Assembly: GCA_902601705.1 (NCBI GenBank)
Contig: CACKNV010000006.1
Coordinates: 1 to 64,000, forward strand
DNA: 64,000 nt
Direction: 5' to 3'
From: an uncultured Pelagibacteraceae bacterium
GTDB lineage: Bacteria; Pseudomonadota; Alphaproteobacteria; Pelagibacterales; Pelagibacteraceae
Positions 8,603-16,226 of this stretch are shown one piece after another (the stretch's first letter is position 1; every line of letters starts with the position of its first letter). The notes under the pieces were generated by a model. The model was not told the origin of the DNA and did no database searches. It was given only the letters and a program-made list of their open reading frames with translations. The translations under genes and the position numbers were made by a program.

Positions 8603-9616
8603 TTACACTTTACTTTTTTCCCAAAGTTTTTTTAAGTCGATAAAAGGAGATATCCCGAAAATTGAATTTATATTGGCACAGTGCACTGCTAAAGAAGGCA
8701 TAGGTGATAAACAAGGATATGAATTATAAATATCATGCAAAGGCTTTTCCCAAGGATCAATCCACTCAATACCCATCTTCTCTAAATTTAAATAATTTTC
8801 TTCTATTACTTTTTTACTAGTCATAAAAGTCACCAAACTCTCTGAAACCAATCTCCAATGATATTTTTCACCTAAATAAATTTTCGTTACATCATCTTTT
8901 GCGTATAAATAAGGATAATCAGCCGGAAGTAAAACTAGATCTTTAGAAAAAATAGTACAAAACTTTTCATAAGCGAAAATCATTTCTGTAATCGCATCTT
9001 CAGAATGTAAATAATCATCTTCAACAAAGTAAATAACGTCAGCAGGGTCTTTTTTTGCGACCATCAAAGAGGTATAAAAATTAGCCATATTTGAGAATTT
9101 TGCTTTAGAATAACCTGGTTTTATCTTATCCTTAAAATTTTTTGGATCAATGGACTCAAATTTGTTTTCAATATTTGATTGATTTAAAATTTGTTGAATT
9201 TTATCAATATCTTCTTTTGCAGAATTCGTATCCGTAACTAAAAGATCAAATTTTATATTTTTAAATTGTAAAGATGCTTTGTTTATTGATTTTATTAAGG
9301 ACTTGAGAGTTCTGAAAGTGTATTCATTTTTTTCTTTATCAAATATTCTTCTTTTATTTTGATCCATTATCAGTTCAGAAGTGCAGCTTCTAAGAATAAT
9401 TTTAAGTCTATTAATTTTATTTTTTATGTTTATCTGACCTAAAGGTATAGTGATTGACTTTTTTCCTTGTACACTCAATGTTTCGTTCAAATCTTTATTT
9501 AAAGTGGGAGAGTTAAAATTAGATTGATCTATTATTTCAAAACCAAATAATCTGCATAATTTTATAAAAATTTTTTTTAAAAAATAAGTTTTTCCTGTAT
9601 TTTTAATTTTTTTCAT
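8603..9616 (-). CDS. glycosyltransferase-like protein of unknown specificity
   Basis: A 337-residue protein that I recognise only loosely. Residues 70-130 and 180-215 look like a GT-A nucleotide-diphospho-sugar fold; the stretch VIYFVEDDYLH with acidic residues 199-201 resembles the DxD metal/sugar-nucleotide site. WRLVSESLVTFM and EWIDPWEKPLHDIY are other conserved-looking blocks. The N-terminus is short and basic, with no clear signal or membrane helix. It starts 38 bases from the divergent rhodanese gene. Surface-glycan synthesis is a plausible but unproven role. Confidence 0.5.
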   Translation of the reverse strand: MKKIKNTGKTYFLKKIFIKLCRLFGFEIIDQSNFNSPTLNKDLNETLSVQGKKSITIPLGQINIKNKINRLKIILRSCTSELIMDQNKRRIFDKEKNEYTFRTLKSLIKSINKASLQFKNIKFDLLVTDTNSAKEDIDKIQQILNQSNIENKFESIDPKNFKDKIKPGYSKAKFSNMANFYTSLMVAKKDPADVIYFVEDDYLHSEDAITEMIFAYEKFCTIFSKDLVLLPADYPYLYAKDDVTKIYLGEKYHWRLVSESLVTFMTSKKVIEENYLNLEKMGIEWIDPWEKPLHDIYNSYPCLSPMPSLAVHCANINSIFGISPFIDLKKLWEKSKV

Positions 9617-9654
9617 TATGATTAATTGTATATATTAGTTTATATTCTAGTTCT

Positions 9655-10053
9655 ATGAACATAAAATCATCTCAAAAACTTGTAGAGGATGCACTTAAAA
9701 GCATTGAAACCTTAAAATCTAGCGAGGTAAAAAAACTTACAGAAAACAATGAAATAACACTAATTGATGTAAGAGATATTCGGGAAATTTGGAAAGAGGG
9801 GACAATTGAGAATTCAAAACATATTCCTAGAGGAATGTTAGAATTCTGGCTTGATCCAGAAAGTGCTTATTATCAAGCAAACAAAATTAGCAATGTAAAA
9901 AAAATGGTTTTATTTTGCGCGCTTGGATTAAGATCAGCACTTGCAGCTAAATCATTGACAGACATGGGTTTTAAAAACGTAGCACATGTCGATGGTGGTT
10001 TTGATGCTTTAAAAAAAAGTGGACTTAAGATTGTTACAAAAGAGAGAAAATAA
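9655..10053 (+). CDS. single-domain rhodanese-like sulfurtransferase
   Basis: A 132-residue cytoplasmic protein with a full rhodanese domain: ITLIDVRDIREIWKEGTI with ENSKHIPRG, then the active loop FCALGLRS with Cys88, ending in HVDGGFDALKKSGL. Such proteins carry persulfide sulfur between partners. The first 25 residues are an extra helical segment. The gene is convergent with the DsbA-like isomerase gene, two bases away. The sulfur acceptor is unknown; mnmA in the next operon is one possibility, by inference only. Confidence 0.88.
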   Translation: MNIKSSQKLVEDALKSIETLKSSEVKKLTENNEITLIDVRDIREIWKEGTIENSKHIPRGMLEFWLDPESAYYQANKISNVKKMVLFCALGLRSALAAKSLTDMGFKNVAHVDGGFDALKKSGLKIVTKERK

Positions 10054-10055
10054 TA

Positions 10056-10643
10056 CTATTTGCTAGACTCTTTTAAAACAAATTCAATTCTATCTTGACC
10101 CCAAAAAATTTTATTGTTCACAACAAATGTTGGAGCACCGAATATCCCTTTTTCATATGCATCGCTTGTTTTTTTTCTAAGGGAGTCTTTTATCAATGAA
10201 GAAGTCGATCTAAGTGTAAATGTTTTTGGATTTACATTTATATTTTTTAATACTTTTTGAATGACTATTTCATCATTCATATTTAAACCATCTTGCCAAA
10301 TAGTATTAAAAATTACATCGATATAGTAACTTTTAATATTGTCTTCTTCAGCTACTAGAACTCCACGCATCAAATTCAAGCTTCGAATTGGAAAATATGA
10401 ATTAAATTTAAATCTTACACCATTCCGTTCCGCTATAAGCTTACAATCTCTAATCATATGTCTTGCTTTTGCTGGAATAAATGCAGGTGCTTTAATTCCG
10501 TGTAAGTTATGTAATCCACCAAGAAGTATTGGGTTGTACTTTATTTTAACTCCTTCTTTGTTCTCTATTTTTCTGATTTCTTTATGTGCGAGAAAAGAGT
10601 AAGGACTAATAAAATCAAAATAAAATTCAAAGGGCTTAATCAT
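10056..10643 (-). CDS. DsbA-fold 2-hydroxychromene-2-carboxylate isomerase family protein
   Basis: A 195-residue protein of the DsbA-like/HCCA isomerase family: FYFDFISPYSFLAH at the N-terminus (Ser in place of a CxxC active site), the helical insert with NLMRGVLVAEE, and GIFGAPTFVVNNKIFWGQDRI at the end, which contains the cis-proline of the thioredoxin fold. Members use glutathione to isomerise aromatic-ring breakdown products or act as kappa-class GST relatives. No aromatic-degradation genes surround it. Its 5' end overlaps the Aba4-like gene by eight bases, so they are cotranscribed. Confidence 0.85.
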   Translation of the reverse strand: MIKPFEFYFDFISPYSFLAHKEIRKIENKEGVKIKYNPILLGGLHNLHGIKAPAFIPAKARHMIRDCKLIAERNGVRFKFNSYFPIRSLNLMRGVLVAEEDNIKSYYIDVIFNTIWQDGLNMNDEIVIQKVLKNINVNPKTFTLRSTSSLIKDSLRKKTSDAYEKGIFGAPTFVVNNKIFWGQDRIEFVLKESSK

Positions 10644-11106
10644 TTAAGCTAATTTTTTTAGCAAAGAAAATTCTAAAAAACCAATAAATTACTAATCCAA
10701 TTGGGCCCGTGAAATAAGTTAAAATTAATGAGGGAATAGTTACTATTTTAGGTATAAAATATCGTTTACTATCCCTAACTATCCATGCACCAACAAATAA
10801 ACTGATAGCTAAAAAGTGAAGCCAAAAAATCAATAATAATACTTCATTAGCAAACATAGAATATAGTCCGTCTAATCCGCTGTATAATTCAAAACCATCA
10901 AAAATATTTCCTTCATGATAGATTGTATAAGATAAATAAATATACCCAGTTGCTAAAAGCAGCGGTACAATTACAGACTGACTTAAAAAATTTGTTATTT
11001 GATAATTAGGGAAGAAAATTAATAATAACCAAAAAGGTATTATTCCCCAGTTAGCAATTAAATAAATATTTTCATAAGTTAATAAAGGCAATAAATTATT
11101 TATCAT
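10636..11106 (-). CDS. Aba4-like (DUF4281) membrane protein
   Basis: A 156-residue protein with four predicted membrane helices. The blocks FANEVLLLIFWLHFLAISLFVGAWI, RDSKRY and TYFTGPIGLVIYW match the ABA4-like/DUF4281 family, named after the plant neoxanthin-synthesis protein. The bacterial role is unknown; carotenoid or retinal-related chemistry would fit a SAR11-type organism but nothing in the window shows it. It starts 26 bases from the divergent recX and overlaps the isomerase gene downstream. Confidence 0.78.
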   Translation of the reverse strand: MINNLLPLLTYENIYLIANWGIIPFWLLLIFFPNYQITNFLSQSVIVPLLLATGYIYLSYTIYHEGNIFDGFELYSGLDGLYSMFANEVLLLIFWLHFLAISLFVGAWIVRDSKRYFIPKIVTIPSLILTYFTGPIGLVIYWFFRIFFAKKISLND

Positions 11107-11132
11107 TGAAAATAATATAGTATATTAGTCAA

Positions 11133-11693
11133 ATGAATCCCACAGTTAATAAAAGTGATTTTGAAGATTTAACTACAAATTTAAAAGACCTAGCTTATTC
11201 ATATTTAGAAAAATACAATCCTTCAAAACAACAATTAAAAGTTTATCTACTAAAAAAATATTTGACTAAAATAAAGGGCACAAAGTCAAAAAAAGAAGTT
11301 ACATTGATTATAGACGAAATCATTACAAATCTAGAAAGAAATAAAATTATAAATGATGAAATGTATTCTGACTCTAAAGCCAGGATGTTCTTAAGAAGAG
11401 GTTATTCATTAAACAAAATAAATCAATCATTAAGAAATAAAGGAATAAATGATAAATTTATAAAACAGAGTATAGATAAAATTAAAGAAGATGAGATAGA
11501 GCCTGATTTTGTTTCAGCTCTTAAACTATGCAAAAGAAGAAGAATTGGCCCGATAAGACCAGAGGAAAATAGAGAATTATTTTATAAAAAAGATATGGGA
11601 ATTTTAGCTAGAGGAGGCTTTAGTTTTGAATTATCAAAAAGAGTTTTAGATTTAGAAAAAAATGAGTTTAATAAATTAATCAAAATTATCTGA
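11133..11693 (+). CDS. recX: regulatory protein RecX
   Basis: A 186-residue all-helical protein of the RecX family, which binds RecA filaments and limits recombinase activity. It shows the repeated three-helix units: DLAYSYLEKYNPSKQQLKVYL, then YSDSKARMFLRRGYSLNKINQSLRNKGI, then a C-terminal repeat containing GILARGGFSFELSKRVL. recA is not in the window, so regulation and partner are separated. Its last 18 bases overlap the 3' end of a small membrane-protein frame on the other strand. Confidence 0.85.
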   Translation: MNPTVNKSDFEDLTTNLKDLAYSYLEKYNPSKQQLKVYLLKKYLTKIKGTKSKKEVTLIIDEIITNLERNKIINDEMYSDSKARMFLRRGYSLNKINQSLRNKGINDKFIKQSIDKIKEDEIEPDFVSALKLCKRRRIGPIRPEENRELFYKKDMGILARGGFSFELSKRVLDLEKNEFNKLIKII

Positions 11694-11819
11694 TTTTCTT
11701 TTTTTTTCTTCTTCCACTAAAACATCAAGTTTTCTTTTAAGAGCATTTCTTACTAAAATAAAAAATAAAACACCGAAAAAAGTCACTGATAAAATAATTA
11801 TAGCAATAGTTTTAATCAT
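11676..11819 (-). CDS. 47-aa single-pass membrane protein
   Basis: A short frame, easily missed, running from ATG at 11819 to TAA at 11676. It encodes one hydrophobic helix (about residues 4-23, IAIIILSVTFFGVLFFILV) followed by a highly charged cytoplasmic tail (KRKLDVLVEEEKKRKSDNFD). Its start overlaps the stop of cysQ in the form ATGATTAA, the classic arrangement for translational coupling. Without it the stretch between recX and cysQ would be an unusual 118-base gap for this compact genome. No family is recognised. Confidence 0.65.
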   Translation of the reverse strand: MIKTIAIIILSVTFFGVLFFILVRNALKRKLDVLVEEEKKRKSDNFD

Positions 11820-12591
11820 TTAAATTTTCGGAACGTTTTATTAATAAACTTGGATTTTTATAATCTTCTTTGCCGTATAAAAAAGGTTTTTCATCGAGTG
11901 TCTTAATAATAGCTCCTGCATTTTGAGCTATAGCATGTCCAGCTGCATAGTCCCATTCGTTAGCTCTTTCTCTTGCAGCGTAAATATCATATTCTCCAGT
12001 CGCAATAACGCAAAATTTGTAAGAACTTGCCATTTTGACAATCGAATTAACATTATATTCCTTTAATTTATTTAAAATAAAATCTGATGGTTTTACTACA
12101 CTTGATAGAGCAACAACTTTCCCTTTTGGCTGTTGTTTAGCGCAATTAATTTTTTGTGTTTTTCCATTCTCTATCATGAAACTTTCTCCAGGAGCAAAAG
12201 TATAAAAAAGTCTATTTTTTTTTGGCGCTCCAACTAAACCTAGCACTGGTATTGTATCAATTACTAACGCTGCATTCAAAGTGTATTCATCTTTTCCGGC
12301 AATATATTCTTTTGTTCCATCAATAGGATCAATTAGCCAAAAAATTTTGGCTGAATTTTTAACATTCAAATCAACTGTTTCCTCAGAAATTATTGGAATG
12401 TTAGGCGTAATCTTTTTAATTTTTGATGTAATAAGATCATTAACTATAAGATCACCGTTGCTTACTGGAGATTTATCTTCTTTTATCTCAATTTTAAGCC
12501 CTCTATTAAATAAATCTATAGACTCTCTTCCTGCCAACTTAAAAGTATCTATTAAATTTTCACTTATTGATTTTAGTTCATTTAACTTCAT
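11812..12591 (-). CDS. cysQ: 3'(2'),5'-bisphosphate nucleotidase CysQ
   Basis: A magnesium-dependent phosphatase of the inositol monophosphatase superfamily that removes the 3'-phosphate from PAP/PAPS. The 259-residue protein has the metal sites Glu70-Glu71 (PIISEE) and Asp88/Asp91 in WLIDPIDGTKEY, plus EWDYAAGHAI at the C-terminal metal site. Lithium-sensitive members share these motifs. It overlaps the DUF3553 gene upstream by 14 bases and is translationally coupled to the 47-aa protein downstream. Inositol phosphatase activity is the main alternative; the GTKEY variant favours CysQ. Confidence 0.9.
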   Translation of the reverse strand: MKLNELKSISENLIDTFKLAGRESIDLFNRGLKIEIKEDKSPVSNGDLIVNDLITSKIKKITPNIPIISEETVDLNVKNSAKIFWLIDPIDGTKEYIAGKDEYTLNAALVIDTIPVLGLVGAPKKNRLFYTFAPGESFMIENGKTQKINCAKQQPKGKVVALSSVVKPSDFILNKLKEYNVNSIVKMASSYKFCVIATGEYDIYAARERANEWDYAAGHAIAQNAGAIIKTLDEKPFLYGKEDYKNPSLLIKRSENLND

Positions 12592-12760
12592 TATCTATTT
12601 TTTTTAGATTTATATTTTCTGCATTAATGACTTTTTTTCCACAATTTTCAAAATTGACAGTTACCTTATTACCTACAACGGATTGAACTTGACCAATGCC
12701 CCATTCTTTATTAGCAGGATTTGAGACAAAATCTCCTGGTTCAAAATCAATTAGCATCAT
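12578..12760 (-). CDS. DUF3553 small protein
   Basis: A 60-residue basic protein matching DUF3553: a small SH3/Tudor-like beta barrel with FEPGDFVSNPANKEWGIGQVQSVVGNKVTV and NFENCGKKVI. Comparable barrels occur at the end of UvrD-type helicases, suggesting nucleic-acid or protein contacts, but the free-standing form is uncharacterised. Two consecutive ATGs open the frame; either could be used. It precedes cysQ with a 14-base overlap and is divergent from mnmA across 36 bases. Confidence 0.82.
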   Translation of the reverse strand: MMLIDFEPGDFVSNPANKEWGIGQVQSVVGNKVTVNFENCGKKVINAENINLKKIDNEVK

Positions 12761-12796
12761 GGAAAATTACTCTTTTTTCGATTATACACTTAAATA

Positions 12797-13924
12797 ATGA
12801 ATTCACTAGGAATTAATAAACCAAAAAAAGAAACTAAGGTAGTTGTCGCTATGTCAGGTGGTGTGGACTCATCTGTTGTAGCGGCTCTTATGAAACAAGA
12901 AGGTTATGATGTAACAGGCATAACCCTTAAATTGTACGATGATACAAAACAACTCAAAGAAGGTAGACAATGTTGTGCAGGTCAAGATATATTAGACGCA
13001 AAAAGGGTATCAGAAAAAATTGATATTAATCATAAAATTCTTTTCTATCAAAAAAAATTTAAGTCTGAAGTAATAGAATCATTTATAGATAGTTATGCTG
13101 CTGGAGAAACCCCAATTCCATGTGTTCAATGTAATCAAACAGTTAAATTTAGAGATTTATTTAAATATGCAAAAAATTTAAATGCTGATGCTCTTATAAC
13201 AGGTCATTATGTAAAAAGGGTGCATGAGAACGGTCACGCAAATATGTATCGAGCTAAAGATCAAAACAGAGACCAAAGTTATTTTTTATTTAGCACTACT
13301 CAAGAACAATTAGATTATCTTAGATTTCCATTAGGGGAGATTGATAAATCAGAGACAAGATCTATTGCAGAAAAATTAAATTTAAATGTAGCAACAAAAC
13401 CAGATAGTCAAGATATATGTTTTGTTCCTAATGGTGATTATGCTTCTGTTATAAATAAATTTAGACCTGAGTCATTTCAACCAGGAAAAATAATTAATTT
13501 GAATGGTTCACAAATCGGCAAACACGAGGGAATTATTAATTACACTATTGGTCAGAGAAAAGGAATTAAGATTGCTAGCAATAATCCATTATATGTTGTT
13601 AACATTGATGCTAAAAAAAATACTATTACAGTAGGGAGCAAAGAATGTCTTCAGGTGAAAAAGATAAGATTAAGAGAATTAAATATTTTAGGATCTAAAA
13701 AAGAATTGGACAAAGTGATTAACATTAAAGTTAGATCTACTGGAAGGCTATTAAAGGCTAAAATAAACTTGATAGATAATTTTGCGGACGTAGAAATTTT
13801 AGAGCCAGAAATTGGTATTTCTCCAGGGCAAGCCTGTGTTTTTTATCATAAAGATAGCTTTGGGGATAAGATGTTAGGTGGAGGCTGGATACATAAGACT
13901 TATAATAAAAATTTATCCACCTAA
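12797..13924 (+). CDS. mnmA: tRNA-specific 2-thiouridylase MnmA
   Basis: Thiolates U34 of the glutamate, glutamine and lysine tRNAs. The 375-residue enzyme has the PP-loop [14 protein letters not shown] at residues 16-29 and the two sulfur-relay cysteines in [13 protein letters not shown] and [24 protein letters not shown] and the C-terminal barrel with SPGQACVFY complete the family. The ATG begins 36 bases from the divergent DUF3553 gene. A short structured-RNA gene follows. Confidence 0.96.
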   Translation: MNSLGINKPKKETKVVVAMSGGVDSSVVAALMKQEGYDVTGITLKLYDDTKQLKEGRQCCAGQDILDAKRVSEKIDINHKILFYQKKFKSEVIESFIDSYAAGETPIPCVQCNQTVKFRDLFKYAKNLNADALITGHYVKRVHENGHANMYRAKDQNRDQSYFLFSTTQEQLDYLRFPLGEIDKSETRSIAEKLNLNVATKPDSQDICFVPNGDYASVINKFRPESFQPGKIINLNGSQIGKHEGIINYTIGQRKGIKIASNNPLYVVNIDAKKNTITVGSKECLQVKKIRLRELNILGSKKELDKVINIKVRSTGRLLKAKINLIDNFADVEILEPEIGISPGQACVFYHKDSFGDKMLGGGWIHKTYNKNLST

Positions 13925-13972
13925 TTAACAAACTTTTATACATCTCGTTTAAAGTGATTAATTTTATTTTCA

Positions 13973-13978
13973 TATTAT
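13973..13978 (+). promoter_or_regulatory. possible -10 element for the structured RNA
   Basis: TATTAT at 13973-13978 lies about eight bases ahead of the first helix-forming region of the RNA. A matching -35 is weak (TTAAAG near 13949), so this is only suggestive. Confidence 0.35.
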
Positions 13979-13985
13979 GATTAAA

Positions 13986-14166
13986 TAATCTTAATTAAGA
14001 GGCAACTCTTAACTGGCCATTTAAGGAAAAACCGAGAGGTTCAAGCTTAAAGGGCAGAAAGGTGGACCTAGTAGCGCTAGAATAGTTCATCGGGATGGCT
14101 TGGCGGTAGCGCCTAAAACGACGAGCCAAAACTACTAAATTTCTGGGCGAAAGCCTAGAAATTTAT
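13986..14166 (+). ncRNA. structured non-coding RNA, unassigned
   Basis: About 180 bases with no open frame and clearly higher G+C than the surroundings. Complementary segments give a consistent fold: hairpin 13995-14001/14006-14012 with a GCAA loop; arm 14016-14025/14046-14055 (nine pairs, one mismatch) containing hairpin 14030-14033/14038-14041 with a GAGA loop; closing stem 14069-14074/14132-14137 around stem 14096-14100/14124-14128 and hairpin 14102-14105/14110-14113; and a final 12-bp hairpin 14137-14148/14153-14164 with a GAAA loop. The last stem contains a G-U pair valid only on the plus strand. I do not see the hallmarks of tmRNA, SRP RNA, RNase P, 6S or a known riboswitch. Confidence 0.65.
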
Positions 14167-14864
14167 GTGGTTCTTTTCCAAAGCAACCTAGTTAATAAAT
14201 AAAATAAAATTACCCCAACAAAATAGTTCCATTCTAACGAATGTTTAAATTGAGTATTTCCTTTATCTAAAAGTATAGGCAAGCTAAGTAAAGCAACAAT
14301 TGTTAAAATTGAAACTAACAGTGCTTTTAATATTAAGATTTTTCTATTAATTAAATTTACTAGTTTTTCTTTAATTTTAAAAAAATGATATACAAGAATT
14401 CCTTGAGCTATAAGTTCAAAAATAATGAATAAAAGCAAAACAATTCTTCTCATCAGTTTATAAATCTGAAAATCAAATTTTATACCAAGAAAAATAGAGT
14501 GTATTGCTAAAAAAATAGCTGATAAAATTCCGAAAATTTTAAATTTATAATTAATATTTGTAAATTTAAATTTGTTGACTAGATTATTATTTGCATTCCA
14601 ATAATAATAAAGGGTTATTGCTGTAATGATCATCGCTGGTTTAAAAATTAGAAATTGGGGAAACGTTCTAGATGCTCTGCTTATTGATAAACTGCCGTCT
14701 AAATATGGTATTGAATAAGCTGACCTTCCGAGCTGATCCACTGCGAAAAAAGTACCTTCAAAAATTTCATAATTTTGAGAGATAAACAAACATAAATTTA
14801 TTGCTATCAATGGAATAAAAAATATCCATAAACTCAACTTTCGAATTTGAGTTATTTCATTCAT
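14163..14864 (-). CDS. polytopic membrane protein of unknown function
   Basis: A 233-residue integral membrane protein with about six hydrophobic helices (near residues 11-28, 72-88, 107-125, 138-160, 178-200 and 214-228). Between helices 1 and 2 is a periplasmic-type loop with DQLGRSAYSIPYLDGSLSISRASRTFPQFLIF. The helix count and loop position vaguely recall Frag1/DRAM/Sfk1-type proteins, but I cannot assign a family. It lies 14 bases downstream of a 27-aa basic peptide gene and ends inside the last hairpin of the structured RNA. Confidence 0.7.
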   Translation of the reverse strand: MNEITQIRKLSLWIFFIPLIAINLCLFISQNYEIFEGTFFAVDQLGRSAYSIPYLDGSLSISRASRTFPQFLIFKPAMIITAITLYYYWNANNNLVNKFKFTNINYKFKIFGILSAIFLAIHSIFLGIKFDFQIYKLMRRIVLLLFIIFELIAQGILVYHFFKIKEKLVNLINRKILILKALLVSILTIVALLSLPILLDKGNTQFKHSLEWNYFVGVILFYLLTRLLWKRTT

Positions 14865-14878
14865 AAATATTTAATTGA

Positions 14879-14962
14879 TTATTTTTTTTTATTTCTTTTT
14901 CTCGCTCTTCTTTTTTTTGAGCCAATTTTTCTTCTGCCACGGTGCTTTTTTGGATAACCCAT
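14879..14962 (-). CDS. 27-aa highly basic microprotein, ribosomal-protein-like
   Basis: ATG at 14962 to TAA at 14879 encodes a peptide in which 17 of 27 residues are Lys, Arg or His (KKHRGRRKIGSKKRRARKR core). An excellent ribosome site, AAGGAGG, sits seven bases ahead, one of the best in the window. Composition and length resemble the tiniest ribosomal proteins: bTHX (GxxxKKxRRGKI pattern) or the AURKAIP1/COX24-type bS22. I cannot decide between these and a novel family. The next gene on the strand starts 14 bases downstream. Confidence 0.7.
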   Translation of the reverse strand: MGYPKKHRGRRKIGSKKRRARKRNKKK

Positions 14963-15029
14963 ATTTTTGCCTCCTTTTTTTATATCTTAATCAGTAAAGT
15001 ACTATATAAAAGTCAGATATACTTATTTT

Positions 15030-16226
15030 ATGAAAAAGTCTATAAGCACATTCTTAAAACACCCCACTAAAGACAGCACTAATAGGTCTGCCAATCCTCC
15101 GGTGACTAGAGCCTCAACTATTTTATTCAATTCAGTTCAAGAAATGTATCAACATGAATTGAAAATTAAAAAACATAAAAAAGTGTCACATTATACTTAT
15201 GGAAGATACGGGAGTACGACGACAATAGAGCTCGAAAATATTTTAAAAGAATTAGAACAGGCTTATCACGTTTTTTTGACAGGAACTGGTTTTGGAGGAA
15301 TAGCTTTGGCTTTAATGTCTCTCTGCAGGCCAGGAGATGAAATTTTGGTTTCTGATAATGTATATGGTCCAACAAAAGAAATATCTCAAGAGTTGCTTAG
15401 AGAATTCAATGTAAGTGCAAAATTTTATAATCCAGATTCATTTGAAGACCTAAAAAAAAAAATATCAACAAAAACAAAAATGATATTAGTTGAAAATCCT
15501 GGAAGCAATACTTTTGAATTTCAAGATTTATCAAAAATCACTCAGCTAGCAAAAAGAAAAAAAATTTTTACACTTTTAGATAATACTTGGGGAACTCCGC
15601 TTTATTTAAAGCCATTAAAAATTGGTTTTGACATGTCTTTTTGTTCAGCTACAAAATATTTTTCAGGCCATTCGGATGCTATGGGCGGTTCTCTGGCTGT
15701 AAATAAAAAAGTTTTTAAAAAGATTATGTTTTTTTATAAATTATCTGGCTATAGAATGTCAGCCGATGAGGCTTATTTAATCATAAGAGGTTTAAGAACT
15801 TTAGACACAAGATTAAAACAACATAGTGAGAATACAAAAGTTATAATTAATTTTTTAAAAAGACAAAAAAAGATAAAAGAAATACTTTACCCTCACAATC
15901 CTTCCTCTAAAAATTATAAACTTTGGAAAAAATATTACTCTGGTGCAACTGGCTTACTCTCAATTGTTATTAAAAGCAAAAAAAAATCTTCTGTAATACA
16001 ATTTGTAAATTCTTTAAAATTATTTGGTATAGGATATAGCTGGGGAGGTTTCGAAAGTTTAGCTATACTTCAAGAATTAAAAAATAATAAAAAGGATGAA
16101 TATTTGAAAGGACGTCAATTTTACCGATTTAACTATGATGAATTTATTGTGAGATTGCACATTGGATTAGAGGATCCAAAAGATTTAATTAACGATCTTA
16201 AAAAAGGATTAAAAAAAATTAAGTAA
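15030..16226 (+). CDS. metC: cystathionine beta-lyase (Cys/Met metabolism PLP enzyme)
   Basis: A 398-residue pyridoxal-phosphate enzyme of the trans-sulfuration family. The cofactor lysine is Lys209 in SFCSATKYFSGHSD, Asp184 in LLDNTWGTP contacts the pyridine nitrogen, and SHYTYGRYGSTTT is the family's N-terminal phosphate-binding tyrosine region. C-terminal SWGGFESL is typical of MetC, which splits cystathionine to homocysteine, pyruvate and ammonia. Methionine gamma-lyase or O-acylhomoserine thiolyase are alternatives. No SAM-type riboswitch fits in the 67-base spacer ahead. The stop overlaps the MFS start by one base. Confidence 0.85.
   Translation: MKKSISTFLKHPTKDSTNRSANPPVTRASTILFNSVQEMYQHELKIKKHKKVSHYTYGRYGSTTTIELENILKELEQAYHVFLTGTGFGGIALALMSLCRPGDEILVSDNVYGPTKEISQELLREFNVSAKFYNPDSFEDLKKKISTKTKMILVENPGSNTFEFQDLSKITQLAKRKKIFTLLDNTWGTPLYLKPLKIGFDMSFCSATKYFSGHSDAMGGSLAVNKKVFKKIMFFYKLSGYRMSADEAYLIIRGLRTLDTRLKQHSENTKVIINFLKRQKKIKEILYPHNPSSKNYKLWKKYYSGATGLLSIVIKSKKKSSVIQFVNSLKLFGIGYSWGGFESLAILQELKNNKKDEYLKGRQFYRFNYDEFIVRLHIGLEDPKDLINDLKKGLKKIK

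Noticed and set aside
13986-14166. tmRNA, SRP RNA or RNase P RNA as identity of the structured RNA
   Set aside because: No tag-peptide frame or tRNA-like acceptor with CCA, no GGTCAGG...GGAAGCAGCC SRP core, no GAGGAAAGTCC or related RNase P core.
14960-15029. SAM or other riboswitch ahead of the metC-like gene
   Set aside because: The spacer is 67 bases, partly taken by the leader of the divergent microprotein, and shows no conserved riboswitch core.
15166-15375. Antisense frame in the metC-like gene
   Set aside because: No ribosome site, no recognisable protein and no conservation signal; contained in a solid coding region.
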